DNA from: Gammaproteobacteria bacterium
Lineage (GTDB): Bacteria > Pseudomonadota > Gammaproteobacteria > Pseudomonadales > IMCC2047
Length of the DNA: 64,000 nt
Assembly (NCBI GenBank): GCA_021773395.1
Contig: JAJFKB010000002.1
Coordinates: forward strand, 124,001 to 188,000
Direction of reading: 5' to 3'
Shown piece by piece: positions 25,839-34,028 of the stretch. Both the position numbers and the translations under genes were made by a program. Every line of letters starts with the position of its first letter. Within the stretch, counting starts at the first letter, position 1. A model generated the notes under the pieces. That model worked only from the letters and a program-made list of their open reading frames with translations. It made no database searches and was not told the origin of the DNA.

Positions 25839-27098
25839 TCAGCACCCCGGGTTTTCGGGTTTAACGTCAGTCGAACGGTGTTTGCCTGTGGATAACCCCA
25901 GGGACTGGCGCAGTAACCTTAACTGTTCTTCCGCTTGCGGGGTGACGGGTGATTTGGCTACAGGGGAAGATGCTTCCAGTAAGGACAATTGGCGTTGATT
26001 CGCTGATCGTGATTTTTGCTGTGCGATTCGGGCGTCTTTTACCGCAATGCCCAGATTAGCCGTAAATGCTCCGCGCTTTGCTGCCTGGCAAAGTGCATAC
26101 AGGAAACGCAACGGATCATACAGCGGTGCCATCCCGTGCTTTTCAGCCGCCAGACGTCCCTGCAGCTCATCCAACACCGGCTGATGCAGCTCGCTATCTA
26201 CCGGCAAAAGATAACGCGCAGCCAGCAATCGCTGATTGACCGATAACCGAGCGGGAAAAATAAGGGCCGCGGATAGTGCACGAATATCGGCTTGTACCGG
26301 GGAGTTTTCGGTGGTTAACTCTGTAGTTGTTGTATTGTTTAAATCACAACTACTACTGGGAAGACCCCCATCTACCGCCTTTAAATTTTGGTCCTGGTGA
26401 TTTCCAGCTTCCCCCTTCCTATTATTCAGGTGTTTTAACGCATTCCCGGTAAACGCAAAATAGCGTTTCGATTGTGTTGTATTGGAAAACCCGGCACGTT
26501 GCGCGCGCCGCTCCAGTACCGATTCAGATTGGGTTAAATTACCCCCACCTTTGATCCCCTCATCCATGGACAGCAACACGGCCTGCGCCACCCGGCAAAC
26601 TCTGGCATGGTGATGACCGGTGGCGCGGTTGATATACGTCATATAGTCTGCATCGAGCTGCAGCGTTTCATGGAGCGCTAGCGGCTCATCGTGCAGGGCA
26701 TAGACATTGCCACGAAATTGACCCTGGGCATTTCTTACACGAGCGCATAGGGTTAACCAGCGGGTGATGCGAAGAATGGCGATGGCTCGAGAGACGGTGG
26801 TGGTAGAGCCGATGTTGGCGGTGCGGGCTATCGTGTCATAGCGTGGAAAAGCCGTGCGGCCACCGGTTTGCTGCGCTTGCAGCTGAATCACCATCCAAAC
26901 CAGCTTATCCACCGGTTCCAGTACCGGATCCTGCACCACTAGGGCCGGAATCGCCTGATGCCAATTGCCCATAAACACCAGGCTGTCAGATGGATCTGCC
27001 CCGCCCCGTTGGCGGACTTGTTTGACCGCCCGTTGGATGAGGGCCTGTAACGCTGACTTGTCGGCGTAAAGCTCCCTGGATTCAGTCTCCATCGTCAT
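25839..27098 (-). CDS. STY4528-type pathogenicity-island replication protein
   Basis: 419 residues from ATG 27098, which lies within the end of the DUF2857 gene (overlap 17 bases). The N-terminal half contains a helix-turn-helix-like region (PRYDTIARTANIGSTTTVSRAIAILRITRWL), and the family hallmark LVFMGNWHQAIPALVVQDPVLEPVDKLVWM lies near residue 45. The C-terminal third is helical and variable. The family is thought to start replication of excised islands. The gene forms a block with DUF2857 and ParB, as in PFGI-1-class ICEs. Confidence 0.85.
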   Translation of the reverse strand: MTMETESRELYADKSALQALIQRAVKQVRQRGGADPSDSLVFMGNWHQAIPALVVQDPVLEPVDKLVWMVIQLQAQQTGGRTAFPRYDTIARTANIGSTTTVSRAIAILRITRWLTLCARVRNAQGQFRGNVYALHDEPLALHETLQLDADYMTYINRATGHHHARVCRVAQAVLLSMDEGIKGGGNLTQSESVLERRAQRAGFSNTTQSKRYFAFTGNALKHLNNRKGEAGNHQDQNLKAVDGGLPSSSCDLNNTTTTELTTENSPVQADIRALSAALIFPARLSVNQRLLAARYLLPVDSELHQPVLDELQGRLAAEKHGMAPLYDPLRFLYALCQAAKRGAFTANLGIAVKDARIAQQKSRSANQRQLSLLEASSPVAKSPVTPQAEEQLRLLRQSLGLSTGKHRSTDVKPENPGC

Positions 27099-27696
27099 TG
27101 AGGTCGGTATCGCCCTGTGACGGATCGTCGGGCAAACCATCCTGATACCACCGTTGCGCTAGCATCCAGATCGCGCGTAGCGGAATGTCAGTCGTCTGAT
27201 AGAGCGATAAATAGGCCTCCGCGCTCAATTCACACCCGTCATTCTCTCCCTGGTCATCGATCAAGGCTTTCCAGGCGTACCACAGCCGATGGTTGGTCGG
27301 CTCATCCAGTTCGGGCGGACGGCCGACCGAGGGCGCCAGGGTCAGTAGACGACGCCAGCGGGTGTATTCCCGACTACTCATGCCAAACAGACGATGCATC
27401 ATTTCCAGTGGCGCATCGGCACGAATCAGCTGTTGCTGCAACTCTTCGGATTCGCGCTGTCCCTGCAAGTGTTCCACCAGAGGCCAAAACACCCGCCGAT
27501 CGAGATGAACCTGTAGGCAATGGGTGCGCAACGAATCGATCCGGTATAGATCGGCCAAATTCAGCTGCTTGAGAGCGTCCATCTCCTTGGGGCCAAAATT
27601 CATGCTGCGCAGCGCCGCCTGGTCGCCTTCCACCAGACACCGCATGGCATAGAGCAATACCGCGGTCATCAGTTCCGCTTCCTTTTGCTGTGACAT
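27082..27696 (-). CDS. DUF2857 (STY4526 family) ICE protein
   Basis: 204 residues, soluble. Recognisable parts are LLYAMRCLVEGDQAALRSMNFGPKEMDALKQLNLADLYRIDSL, LEMMHRLFGMSSREYTRWRRLL and LSLYQTTDIPLRAIWMLAQRWYQDG. The middle part looks like a helix-turn-helix. It lies 12 bases after ParB and overlaps the replication gene by 17 bases. The acidic C-terminus (DDPSQGDTDLNDDGD) is unusual. DNA-binding regulation of replication or partition is plausible but unproven. Confidence 0.85.
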   Translation of the reverse strand: MSQQKEAELMTAVLLYAMRCLVEGDQAALRSMNFGPKEMDALKQLNLADLYRIDSLRTHCLQVHLDRRVFWPLVEHLQGQRESEELQQQLIRADAPLEMMHRLFGMSSREYTRWRRLLTLAPSVGRPPELDEPTNHRLWYAWKALIDDQGENDGCELSAEAYLSLYQTTDIPLRAIWMLAQRWYQDGLPDDPSQGDTDLNDDGD

Positions 27697-27708
27697 AACG
27701 GGATCCTC

Positions 27709-29166
27709 TTATGTCCAGAGCGGATGGCCGCTCATCATCGCCTCATGGTGTAATTGACGGTAGGTCTTCATTAAGGCCAACAGGGTTTGCCAATCTGCAT
27801 CGGTCAGCTGACGCCACAATTGGTGTCCGATTTGTCCCGGGTCCAAGGTCCAAACACGATCAAACAGCAACGCCGCATCCTGATTAACCAGGGCCCGATA
27901 AAGCACACTGTCGGATTCCAGGTGCGGAATCAGGTAATCAAGCGGTGCCACAGTAATTTCCGCACACGCTGCCAGCTGCCACCAGACCATCGAGACCTGA
28001 CCGAGGAGATCGGGATCCAGGGTTTCTTTTAGCGCCGGATCGGGCACCTCAATAATAAGAAAACCGATTCCTTGATCGGTCAGAGGGATAATACGATCCC
28101 CCAACCCGTGGCGCTGCGCCAGTTTGGCGGCAGAATCAAAAGCACTTTGCCGTAACGGCCCTAAGGGGTCCACGGCCGTGCGCGGTGGGTTTGTCGTCGG
28201 TGACTCCGGTGTGACCTGCCCATCTGGCAAATCGGTGCCCTTTGACCCCGTCCCTTGAGGCGCGAGGCACTCGACCCTTGGTGGGTCACAGTCTGACGCG
28301 GCATCGGGTGTGTCCGCCGTTGTAGCAGCCGCTTCACTTGGGTCAGGGATATAGGCTGGTATTTCTCCACCGTTGAGCAGCGCACCGAGCGTCAGTCTGA
28401 TCATTTGCAGTGGCGCTTGCGTCGCATCAGCAATCTCATTTTCCAGAGCGTTTCTCAAGGGCTCCACCGTCCAATCCGGGGTATCGTAACGCCGACAGAG
28501 GGTGGCAAAGATATCAGCAAATTCGGCTTCATTGCCGACCTCCCGCTCCACCCAATATTGGCCTCCCGCGCGCTCCAGCGCCCGGATCTTCTCCACCTGT
28601 GGTCTGCCAAGACCCGCTTCCAGCGCTTGGGGTATGAGCGGTAATAACCGATGAACGGCATATCCCATTTTGGAGATCACCGCATTACCTAAGGGAAATC
28701 CATGCTGTTTTAACAGTTGCTCTAATCGTCGCAGGGAAAGATCCTGAACCTGCAACTCCTGCTCAAACAACCGTTTGGCTTCATAGACAGCTAATGCCTT
28801 ATCGATAAAAGGGAGTTCACCGCGCAGTTCGTTTTCGCGCAAATGCGCTAACAAAACGGCTGACTCTTCCACCCAGGGTTTCAGTAGACAATGGATGGTA
28901 TAGAATCGGCTTTCTCCCGTTTCCTGGTAAAGCGCTTTGAGCGCCTGTAGGCGCGTATTGCCGCCGGCCAGCAAAACGTAATGGGATTCGCCCGGCTTTT
29001 GGGTGACCACTAACGGTTGATCCAGTCCCTCTTGGCGAATGGACGCCTTGATACGCTCATATTCCGGATTGGCCTGTCGCCGGGGGTTCCCCGCGTAGCC
29101 ATGTATTTGATCGATAGTCAGTTCTATCACCCGCGGTTCTCTGTGTTGCTGATCGATACCGGACAT
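27709..29166 (-). CDS. ParB-family protein (TIGR03764, PFGI-1 class)
   Basis: 485 residues. The ParB/Srx nucleotide-binding domain is at the N-terminus (about 10-110): IDQIHGYAGNPRRQANPEYERIKASIRQEGLDQPLVV, then VLLAGGNTRLQALKAL. A helix-turn-helix-like part follows (LRRLEQLLKQHGFPLGNAVISKMGYAV). The C-terminal third (from about 280) is an acidic/Pro-rich linker plus a domain seen only in the ICE version. It would bind a centromere-like site. No ParA is present next to it in this window; a ParM-like gene lies 3.3 kb downstream. Confidence 0.9.
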   Translation of the reverse strand: MSGIDQQHREPRVIELTIDQIHGYAGNPRRQANPEYERIKASIRQEGLDQPLVVTQKPGESHYVLLAGGNTRLQALKALYQETGESRFYTIHCLLKPWVEESAVLLAHLRENELRGELPFIDKALAVYEAKRLFEQELQVQDLSLRRLEQLLKQHGFPLGNAVISKMGYAVHRLLPLIPQALEAGLGRPQVEKIRALERAGGQYWVEREVGNEAEFADIFATLCRRYDTPDWTVEPLRNALENEIADATQAPLQMIRLTLGALLNGGEIPAYIPDPSEAAATTADTPDAASDCDPPRVECLAPQGTGSKGTDLPDGQVTPESPTTNPPRTAVDPLGPLRQSAFDSAAKLAQRHGLGDRIIPLTDQGIGFLIIEVPDPALKETLDPDLLGQVSMVWWQLAACAEITVAPLDYLIPHLESDSVLYRALVNQDAALLFDRVWTLDPGQIGHQLWRQLTDADWQTLLALMKTYRQLHHEAMMSGHPLWT

Positions 29167-29181
29167 CTATTAGCAAGCCTC

Positions 29182-29811
29182 CTAACGTACCAGACCACAA
29201 GCCAAACAGCGCTTACGGGGCCGCCCTTTTTTATGAAGGGGAAATGTCGCATTGCAATGCCTGCAGCGCTGATCAAAATAGAGGGTGCACCCGTAACAGG
29301 ATCGTGCCAACCGATCGACGGGAGCCAAATAGTTCGCACGGCATTCGGGACATCCCCGTTCTTCCCAGGACAAGGTTGTGACCAGTCGGGTCACAAAATG
29401 CACCCGGGTAATATTCAGCAACGGAGTTTTCACAAGACTGACATAGGCCTGATAAACGGCGATTAATTGCTGGGCCGCAGAGCACCCGAAATCGGCCGTT
29501 TGTCGAAACAACCGCCATACCACAGAGACATGGAGCATCAACCGGTCATTCTTGATATACCAGGTATCCGTAAAGGGCGTAAGTCCTGGGGCCGAGGGGG
29601 CACCCGTTAACTGTCGGTACAATCGACTCACCACCTGCTTATTGACATCAGTTAGCTGGCAGATCAAATTCGCACGAGCGCCCAATTCAATCAGCCTGAT
29701 GGCTTCCAGTTCGCGTTGGATACGGGCCATGGGGTTACTGGCCCCATCAGGTATTGTTGGGTTACCTTCATGGAAGGCTTGGCTTAGTTGCCAGCTTAAG
29801 CAACTACTCAT
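29182..29811 (-). CDS. FlhC/SetC-like transcriptional activator subunit
   Basis: 209 residues. FlhC-type layout: a helical N-terminal half (IRLIELGARANLICQLTDVNKQVVSRLYRQLTG, a helix-turn-helix-like region) and a C-terminal zinc site with cysteines in GCPECRANYL and SCYGCTLYF. A second pair of CxxC motifs (CRHCNATF, RCLACG) extends the tail beyond a flagellar FlhC. The ATG overlaps the FlhD-like stop (ATGA), so the subunits are co-translated. In SXT/R391 elements the homologous SetCD activates transfer genes, and the same role is likely here. No flagellar genes are nearby. Confidence 0.85.
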   Translation of the reverse strand: MSSCLSWQLSQAFHEGNPTIPDGASNPMARIQRELEAIRLIELGARANLICQLTDVNKQVVSRLYRQLTGAPSAPGLTPFTDTWYIKNDRLMLHVSVVWRLFRQTADFGCSAAQQLIAVYQAYVSLVKTPLLNITRVHFVTRLVTTLSWEERGCPECRANYLAPVDRLARSCYGCTLYFDQRCRHCNATFPLHKKGRPRKRCLACGLVR

Positions 29812-30131
29812 TGCTTGCCCCCACCGACAACCGTGTCTAATACAGCTAAATTGGCATGCTCAATCACCGTATCCACTTCATGGGCGCGCGCATCCTTGAG
29901 CGCAATCAATAAACGTGACCACCACCAGGGCTCGGTTCTTGGAATGAAGAGGGGTGCCTTGATGCTGGTTAAGCTCACCAGGAATTCCAGACTGACTTCG
30001 GCCAACAATTTGACCAGTTCCGCCGGCAGACCAAACACCGCCGCGGCCAATTCAGGGTTTTGTTTTGCGATATCACGAAACTGAATGAGGTATTGGAGGT
30101 TTACACGAGAGAAATCGAACTCAATGTCCAT
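29808..30131 (-). CDS. FlhD/SetD-like transcriptional activator subunit
   Basis: 107 residues. The FlhD pattern is visible in VNLQYLIQFRDIAKQNPELAAAVFGLPAELVKLLAEVSLEFLVSL, a helical dimer-forming domain, followed by APLFIPR. Together with the overlapping FlhC-like gene it would form a heteromeric activator. It is the first gene of the leftward ICE block, with a 377-base divergent regulatory region upstream. Ligand or induction signals cannot be read from the sequence. Confidence 0.85.
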   Translation of the reverse strand: MDIEFDFSRVNLQYLIQFRDIAKQNPELAAAVFGLPAELVKLLAEVSLEFLVSLTSIKAPLFIPRTEPWWWSRLLIALKDARAHEVDTVIEHANLAVLDTVVGGGKQ

Positions 30132-30508
30132 ATAATGCTTGTCCTTTTATGATGAATTAAAACAGTTTTATGCCAACGTTATGCATTACGCGTTATCAAT
30201 CGGATTCATCACGTTATCGTCTGATGAATGATTGTCTCAACCCAAACAGCAAACCTTACAAACACCGCGGATACCGGTTGAGAAACGTCCGCCCTCTCCA
30301 AGAATAGTGCACAGTTTAGTGATGGAAAAATAATTAAATAGATTGAAAGCACAAGGCTATGCAGTTGCTTTAAGCCTATTTTTCGTCAAAAACAGTTTTT
30401 AAAATCGACTACATCATAAATTTGGTATTCGAAATCGCTGATGGCATTTTACGAACATGCGCGTAAGTAGAAATTGACACAAAAATCATTTTATCGAAGG
30501 ACAAGGTA
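30132..30508. promoter_or_regulatory. Divergent control region between flhD-like and xis-like genes
   Basis: 377 AT-rich bases with no gene. Two near-palindromes AAAACAGTTTT lie at 30159-30169 (28 bases before the flhD-like start) and at 30389-30399. A TTGACA occurs at about 30475, but without a clear -10 before the xis start. Transcription in both directions must begin here; the palindromes are candidate repressor sites. Confidence 0.45.
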
Positions 30509-30709
30509 ATGAACAGCAAAGAAGCTGCCTTATGGCTAGGTTATGCAGAAAAGACTTTACGAGAGTCCAGAATCACAGGAATACTTGCAGGAGTTACTAC
30601 GCCTCCATATATCAAGAGAGGAGGAAGAATCATCTATGACGAAAACGATCTGCGAGAATGGAATGCTCAGTTTAAGAAAATTACGAACACTGCGCAGTCA
30701 TCTATATGA
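30509..30709 (+). CDS. Xis/AlpA-like helix-turn-helix excisionase
   Basis: 66 residues with a winged helix-turn-helix of the MerR/excisionase type: MNSKEAALWLGYAEKTLRES, then PPYIKRGGRIIYDENDLREW. AAGGACAAGGT lies directly before the ATG. It is the gene closest to the presumed attachment site, the normal place for a recombination directionality factor. It reads towards the tRNA, opposite to the ICE backbone. It may equally be an AlpA-type regulator. Confidence 0.8.
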   Translation: MNSKEAALWLGYAEKTLRESRITGILAGVTTPPYIKRGGRIIYDENDLREWNAQFKKITNTAQSSI

Positions 30710-30748
30710 GATTTTGATACTTAATTAAAGCACTTCTTCCAGTCAAAC

Positions 30749-30877
30749 TTAATAGTGTACTACCCACGCAGATACTATCTTCTCAGTACTGCTATCTTTC
30801 ATAGCTTCAAGTAACAACTCAGCACAAAACCCAATCTCTTGACTGGTCGTGCTGCCCACAGCTATAAATCCAGCCTC
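30749..30877 (-). pseudogene. Possible gene remnant at the ICE end
   Basis: An open minus-strand stretch of about 42 codons ending in TAA at 30749, with coding-like composition (GFIAVGSTTSQEIGFCAELL, then LEAMKDSSTEKIVSAWVVHY). It has no start codon with a ribosome binding site and is cut by a TGA at 30878. I do not recognise the family. It could be the tail of a gene truncated by ICE integration or deletion. Confidence 0.3.
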
Positions 30878-31042
30878 TCAACGTTACCGAGATATCGGAT
30901 TAAATGGATTTCTACGGGAAACACATTAAGAAATATTAAAGATTTGTGTGGCTATTGTGTGACTAATAGATTTTAGGAACTTGAGACAGCCGTTCTTGCG
31001 ACGTAGAAATTTATATAAGCTATTGATATTATTAAAGTTAAA

Positions 31043-31119
31043 TGGCGACCCGGAAGGGACTTGAACCCTCGACCTCCGGCGTGACAGGCCGGCATTCTAA
31101 CCAACTGAACTACCGGGCC
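31043..31119 (-). tRNA. tRNA-Asp (GTC)
   Basis: 77 nt including an encoded CCA. Acceptor stem GGCCCGG/CCGGGTC, D arm GTTCAGTTGGTTAGAAT, anticodon loop CCTGTCACG with anticodon GTC, T arm GTTCAAGTC. It is complete. Its 3' end points at the mobile element, making it the probable attachment gene. Confidence 0.96.
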
Positions 31120-31134
31120 GCACTTAACTTAAAC

Positions 31135-31210
31135 TGGTGGGTGGTACAGGGATCGAACCTGTGACCCTCGCCTTGTAAGGGCGATGCTCTCCCAGCTGAG
31201 CTAACCACCC
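31135..31210 (-). tRNA. tRNA-Val (TAC)
   Basis: 76 nt with encoded CCA. Acceptor GGGTGGT/ACCACCC, D arm TTAGCTCAGCTGGGAGAGC, anticodon loop CCTTACAAG with anticodon TAC, T arm GGTTCGATCCC. It lies 15 bases upstream of tRNA-Asp and probably forms one transcript with it. Confidence 0.96.
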
Positions 31211-31469
31211 AAACAACTGAGAGTGCGCATTTTATAGAATCTGGCCTTTAAGTCAAACATTAATAGCAAAAAATTAGGCGCAGGTTTCGATAACGACAAA
31301 CTTACAAAAATCATCCTATTTAATTCATTAGATGTTTACTTTTTGCGGTTCCGATTAAGGCTCTCAAACACCGGTCGACGAGATAAAAAATGAGAGATGT
31401 GGAGTCAAACCAAGGGTCCGATGTTAAAATACCAAACATCGAATTATCACTGAAGAAATTAACTAATCA

Positions 31470-31826
31470 ATGGAAATATACAAAGAGTTTACATTCGAAG
31501 CCGCACATCACCTGCCTAACGTCCCTGCCAACCACAAGTGCCGACGTTTACACGGTCACTCGTTTAAAGTCACTATAGCCGTTGAAGGCACAGCGGGGGA
31601 CAAATCTGGCTGGGTAATGGATTTCTCTGATATCAAGAAAGCGTTCGACCCTTTGTATGATCAACTGGATCACTATTATTTGAATGAAATCGAGGGATTG
31701 GAAAATCCAACCAGTGAAAATCTGGCAGTATGGATCTGGAGACGCCTTAAACCTGCTTTACCCGAACTCAGTCAGATAACCATTAAGGAAACCTGCACCA
31801 GTGGCTGCATATATCGCGGTGAATAA
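31470..31826 (+). CDS. queD: 6-carboxy-5,6,7,8-tetrahydropterin synthase (QueD)
   Basis: 118 residues, the usual QueD length. The zinc-binding His residues are present: AAHHLPN (His near residue 12) and CRRLHGHSF (His-x-His near 29-31), with the catalytic Cys in KCRR. Later come VMDFSDIK, the LDHYYLNE motif and NPTSENLAVWIWRRL. The enzyme converts 7,8-dihydroneopterin triphosphate to 6-carboxytetrahydropterin in queuosine (preQ0) synthesis. It is the first chromosomal protein gene after the ICE. An 18-base-stem terminator follows. Confidence 0.95.
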   Translation: MEIYKEFTFEAAHHLPNVPANHKCRRLHGHSFKVTIAVEGTAGDKSGWVMDFSDIKKAFDPLYDQLDHYYLNEIEGLENPTSENLAVWIWRRLKPALPELSQITIKETCTSGCIYRGE

Positions 31827-31906
31827 ATGATTGGAAAGCGTAATATCAATAGAGACCTTTGCATCACTACTACGCCAGGGAACTACATTATGTAAAAACC
31901 TCCAAT

Positions 31907-31946
31907 AGTAATAAAAAAGCCGACTAACGTCGGCTTTTTTATTACT
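31907..31946. terminator. Bidirectional intrinsic terminator between queD and the TonB-operon TPR gene
   Basis: Perfect 18-base inverted repeat (AGTAATAAAAAAGCCGAC, loop TAAC, then its complement). GCCGAC/GTCGGC followed by six T on both strands ends the convergent queD (+) and TPR (-) transcripts. Confidence 0.92.
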
Positions 31947-31963
31947 TCTTTCAGTACGTACGC

Positions 31964-33316
31964 TTAGCTCAAACCTTTTTTAAGCGATCTTGCTCTATCC
32001 CGCTCTCCGCGCACATAGCGAATCCATTGATTAGCTGTCTTAATAGTCTGCTTATCTTTCTTACCAGCAGCTTTTTTGGCTTTCTCGAACTGTTGGATCG
32101 AATCTCCATACTTTTTAACATTGAAATAGGCCATACCCAACACAATATGTGCCGTTTCGGGCTTCTTCAACTTGCCCTTTTTAAAGGCACTATTAACTGA
32201 ACTTATCGCTTTGTCCCAGTCTTCTACATTAAGATAAGACTGCGCCAGGGAAGCATACATATCGCCAGTTTCCGATAACTTGGCTGCGGATTCAAATGCC
32301 GGAATGGCTTTTTTATCTTCTTTCGCCAAAGTCCAGCAATTGCCAAGCAATTTAAAATTACGATCGGTTTCTTCTACTTTCTTTTCTTTCAATCCTTTTT
32401 CAAGAATCACAGCCGCACGATAAGGTCTTTCATTTTGTAACAGAAATTGTGCGTAAGTGACGAGCTCGGAATTTTTTACGAGCAAACTGGCATCATTCAT
32501 CGCTGCAACAGTAGAATACTGGTTAAACTCTTGTTTGAGTTCACCATACATGGCAGCTAGCTGTGAATAGTATTCCTTCTTTGGATACTCGTGCGTTAAG
32601 GTTCTGAGAATTTCAAAGGTTTTGTTATAGTCTTCATGCTCGTAATACATGGCCCTCAAAAGCAGATACCAGTTCTCTTTGACCTGCTTTTCCCTGCTAC
32701 GGGTAATCTCAATCGCTTTTTCTACCGCAGGAATCGCTTTCTTGAAATCCTTAAGCTGGTAGTAGCCCTGCCCCAGTAATATGTAGGCATTCGCCCCTGG
32801 ATTTTCAGCAACTTTGAACCATTCGTTCAGCATTTCAACTGCTTTGCGATAGTCCTCCTGCACAAAATAAATCTGCGCCAAACTGTACAAAGTCCCTACT
32901 TCCAGTGCTTCCGGCAGATCGGGTTGCTTCAGTACATTCTGATAGGCTTCGATCGTCTTACGATAATTTTCCTGCGAATAGTAAATAAACGCATAAAAAT
33001 TCCACAACATAGCTTTTTCATAGCTATTGTACTTATCGTACTTCTTGGGAGAACGGAGCTCATTGAGTGTTTCTATTGCCCCTGCGCTGTCACCTGCCTC
33101 ATTTTTTTCCTGCGCTTCCTGCAATTTCTCATGAAGTTTCAGACTGAGGGTCGGAGTTTTTTTTGTCTTTCGTTGAGAGTGTTTCTGCTGCTGCTCTTCC
33201 GCAAATGCTTGATTTGCTCCCATCTGACTTGAGAGAGGCGTCAGCACGAACATCGATATAATGCTCGCTACTGTAACACTACCCGCTTTTTTTAATAACT
33301 TTGTAGCTAAAGCCAT
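31964..33316 (-). CDS. TPR-repeat periplasmic protein of the ExbB/ExbD/TonB operon
   Basis: 450 residues from ATG 33316, with GGAA eight bases upstream; another ATG two codons earlier is too close to that site. A signal peptide covers about residues 1-40 (GSVTVASIISMFVLTPLSSQ, then AFA). The rest is tandem TPRs, for example YYSQENYRKTIEAYQNVLKQPDLP, YFVQEDYRKAVEMLNEWFK and YLNVEDWDKAISSVNSAFKKG. It is the last gene of a six-gene leftward operon with TonB2-type components. TPR proteins at this place support TonB2 energy transfer to outer-membrane receptors in vibrios and relatives. Confidence 0.88.
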   Translation of the reverse strand: MALATKLLKKAGSVTVASIISMFVLTPLSSQMGANQAFAEEQQQKHSQRKTKKTPTLSLKLHEKLQEAQEKNEAGDSAGAIETLNELRSPKKYDKYNSYEKAMLWNFYAFIYYSQENYRKTIEAYQNVLKQPDLPEALEVGTLYSLAQIYFVQEDYRKAVEMLNEWFKVAENPGANAYILLGQGYYQLKDFKKAIPAVEKAIEITRSREKQVKENWYLLLRAMYYEHEDYNKTFEILRTLTHEYPKKEYYSQLAAMYGELKQEFNQYSTVAAMNDASLLVKNSELVTYAQFLLQNERPYRAAVILEKGLKEKKVEETDRNFKLLGNCWTLAKEDKKAIPAFESAAKLSETGDMYASLAQSYLNVEDWDKAISSVNSAFKKGKLKKPETAHIVLGMAYFNVKKYGDSIQQFEKAKKAAGKKDKQTIKTANQWIRYVRGERDRARSLKKGLS

Positions 33317-33387
33317 AATCATATTTCCGCTTATTCAATCGCTATTCTTTTAGAACCACCTATGAATCGATAGTCATAAAAGCCAAT

Positions 33388-34014
33388 TTATTCAGCAATT
33401 TTAAAGGTGATTTTGTTTTGCACGCCTGCCACATCTACTGGCTCACCATCGATAATCTTAGGCTTGTACTTGAATTTCAGCGCGGCTTTAACGGCGGCAT
33501 TATTGAAGATCGTTGTTGGATTGCCTTTATCGGTAAAGGCCTCCACCACAAACGGATCCGTTACCGTACCTGCCTTATTCACCGTAAACTCAACAATCAC
33601 ATATCCTTCTATGCCCCTTGACAGAGCCCGACTAGGATAGATTGGCGCGACCTTAACAATAGGCAAATATTCACCATCACTAGCCCCTAAGCCAATTCCA
33701 CCCAAGTTGACATTCGCACTAACCTGCACCGGAGCCATGGAAATACCACCGGTATCAGGTACCGAAGTATCCACTGGCGGAGGCGCCAAATCGGGCGGTG
33801 GCTGCTCAGGCTCATCAGGCTTCTCAGGTTTTTCTTCTTCCTGAATAACCTCCATCTCCCGCTCGGGCATGATAATATCTGCTATCTTTCTCGTCTCACC
33901 TTTCTCAATCTCACCCGTGCCCATCGCAATCAGCGCCTGCATCAGGAAAAACAAAGACAGTGTGGTGACCGCCGCAAGCAGAATCGCCAGGGGGTATTTA
34001 ATTACCGAACCCAT
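33388..34014 (-). CDS. TonB family energy-transducing protein
   Basis: 208 residues. N-terminal membrane anchor (PLAILLAAVTTLSLFFLMQALI), then a Glu/Pro-rich linker (EEEKPEKPDEPEQPPPDLAPPP), and the C-terminal TonB domain with YPSRALSRGIEGYVIVEFTVNKAG and ALKFKYKPKIIDGEPV. TonB transmits the energy of the ExbB/ExbD motor to outer-membrane receptors. The linker is shorter than in classical TonB, as in TonB2-type proteins. It lies 14 bases after ExbD. Confidence 0.93.
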   Translation of the reverse strand: MGSVIKYPLAILLAAVTTLSLFFLMQALIAMGTGEIEKGETRKIADIIMPEREMEVIQEEEKPEKPDEPEQPPPDLAPPPVDTSVPDTGGISMAPVQVSANVNLGGIGLGASDGEYLPIVKVAPIYPSRALSRGIEGYVIVEFTVNKAGTVTDPFVVEAFTDKGNPTTIFNNAAVKAALKFKYKPKIIDGEPVDVAGVQNKITFKIAE

Positions 34015-34028
34015 AAAGCTCTCCTGTT

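Larger units (their letters stand above)
1..31042. mobile_element. Integrative and conjugative element, right part (PFGI-1/SXT-like class), ending at tRNA-Asp
   Basis: The stretch holds the usual gene families of PFGI-1-class ICEs in their usual order: mating-pair proteins TIGR03749/46/50/45/58, RAQPRD, TIGR03747, TraD, TIGR03765, a transglycosylase, TIGR03759 and PilL, then DUF3577, TIGR03761, STY4528, DUF2857 and ParB. The last element-type gene is an Xis-like regulator at 30509-30709. The next feature is a complete tRNA-Asp gene whose 3' end faces the element, which is the normal geometry for integration into a tRNA 3' end. The left end, the attachment-site integrase and the duplicated tRNA 3' end are outside the window, so the exact boundary is inferred. 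Confidence 0.88.
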
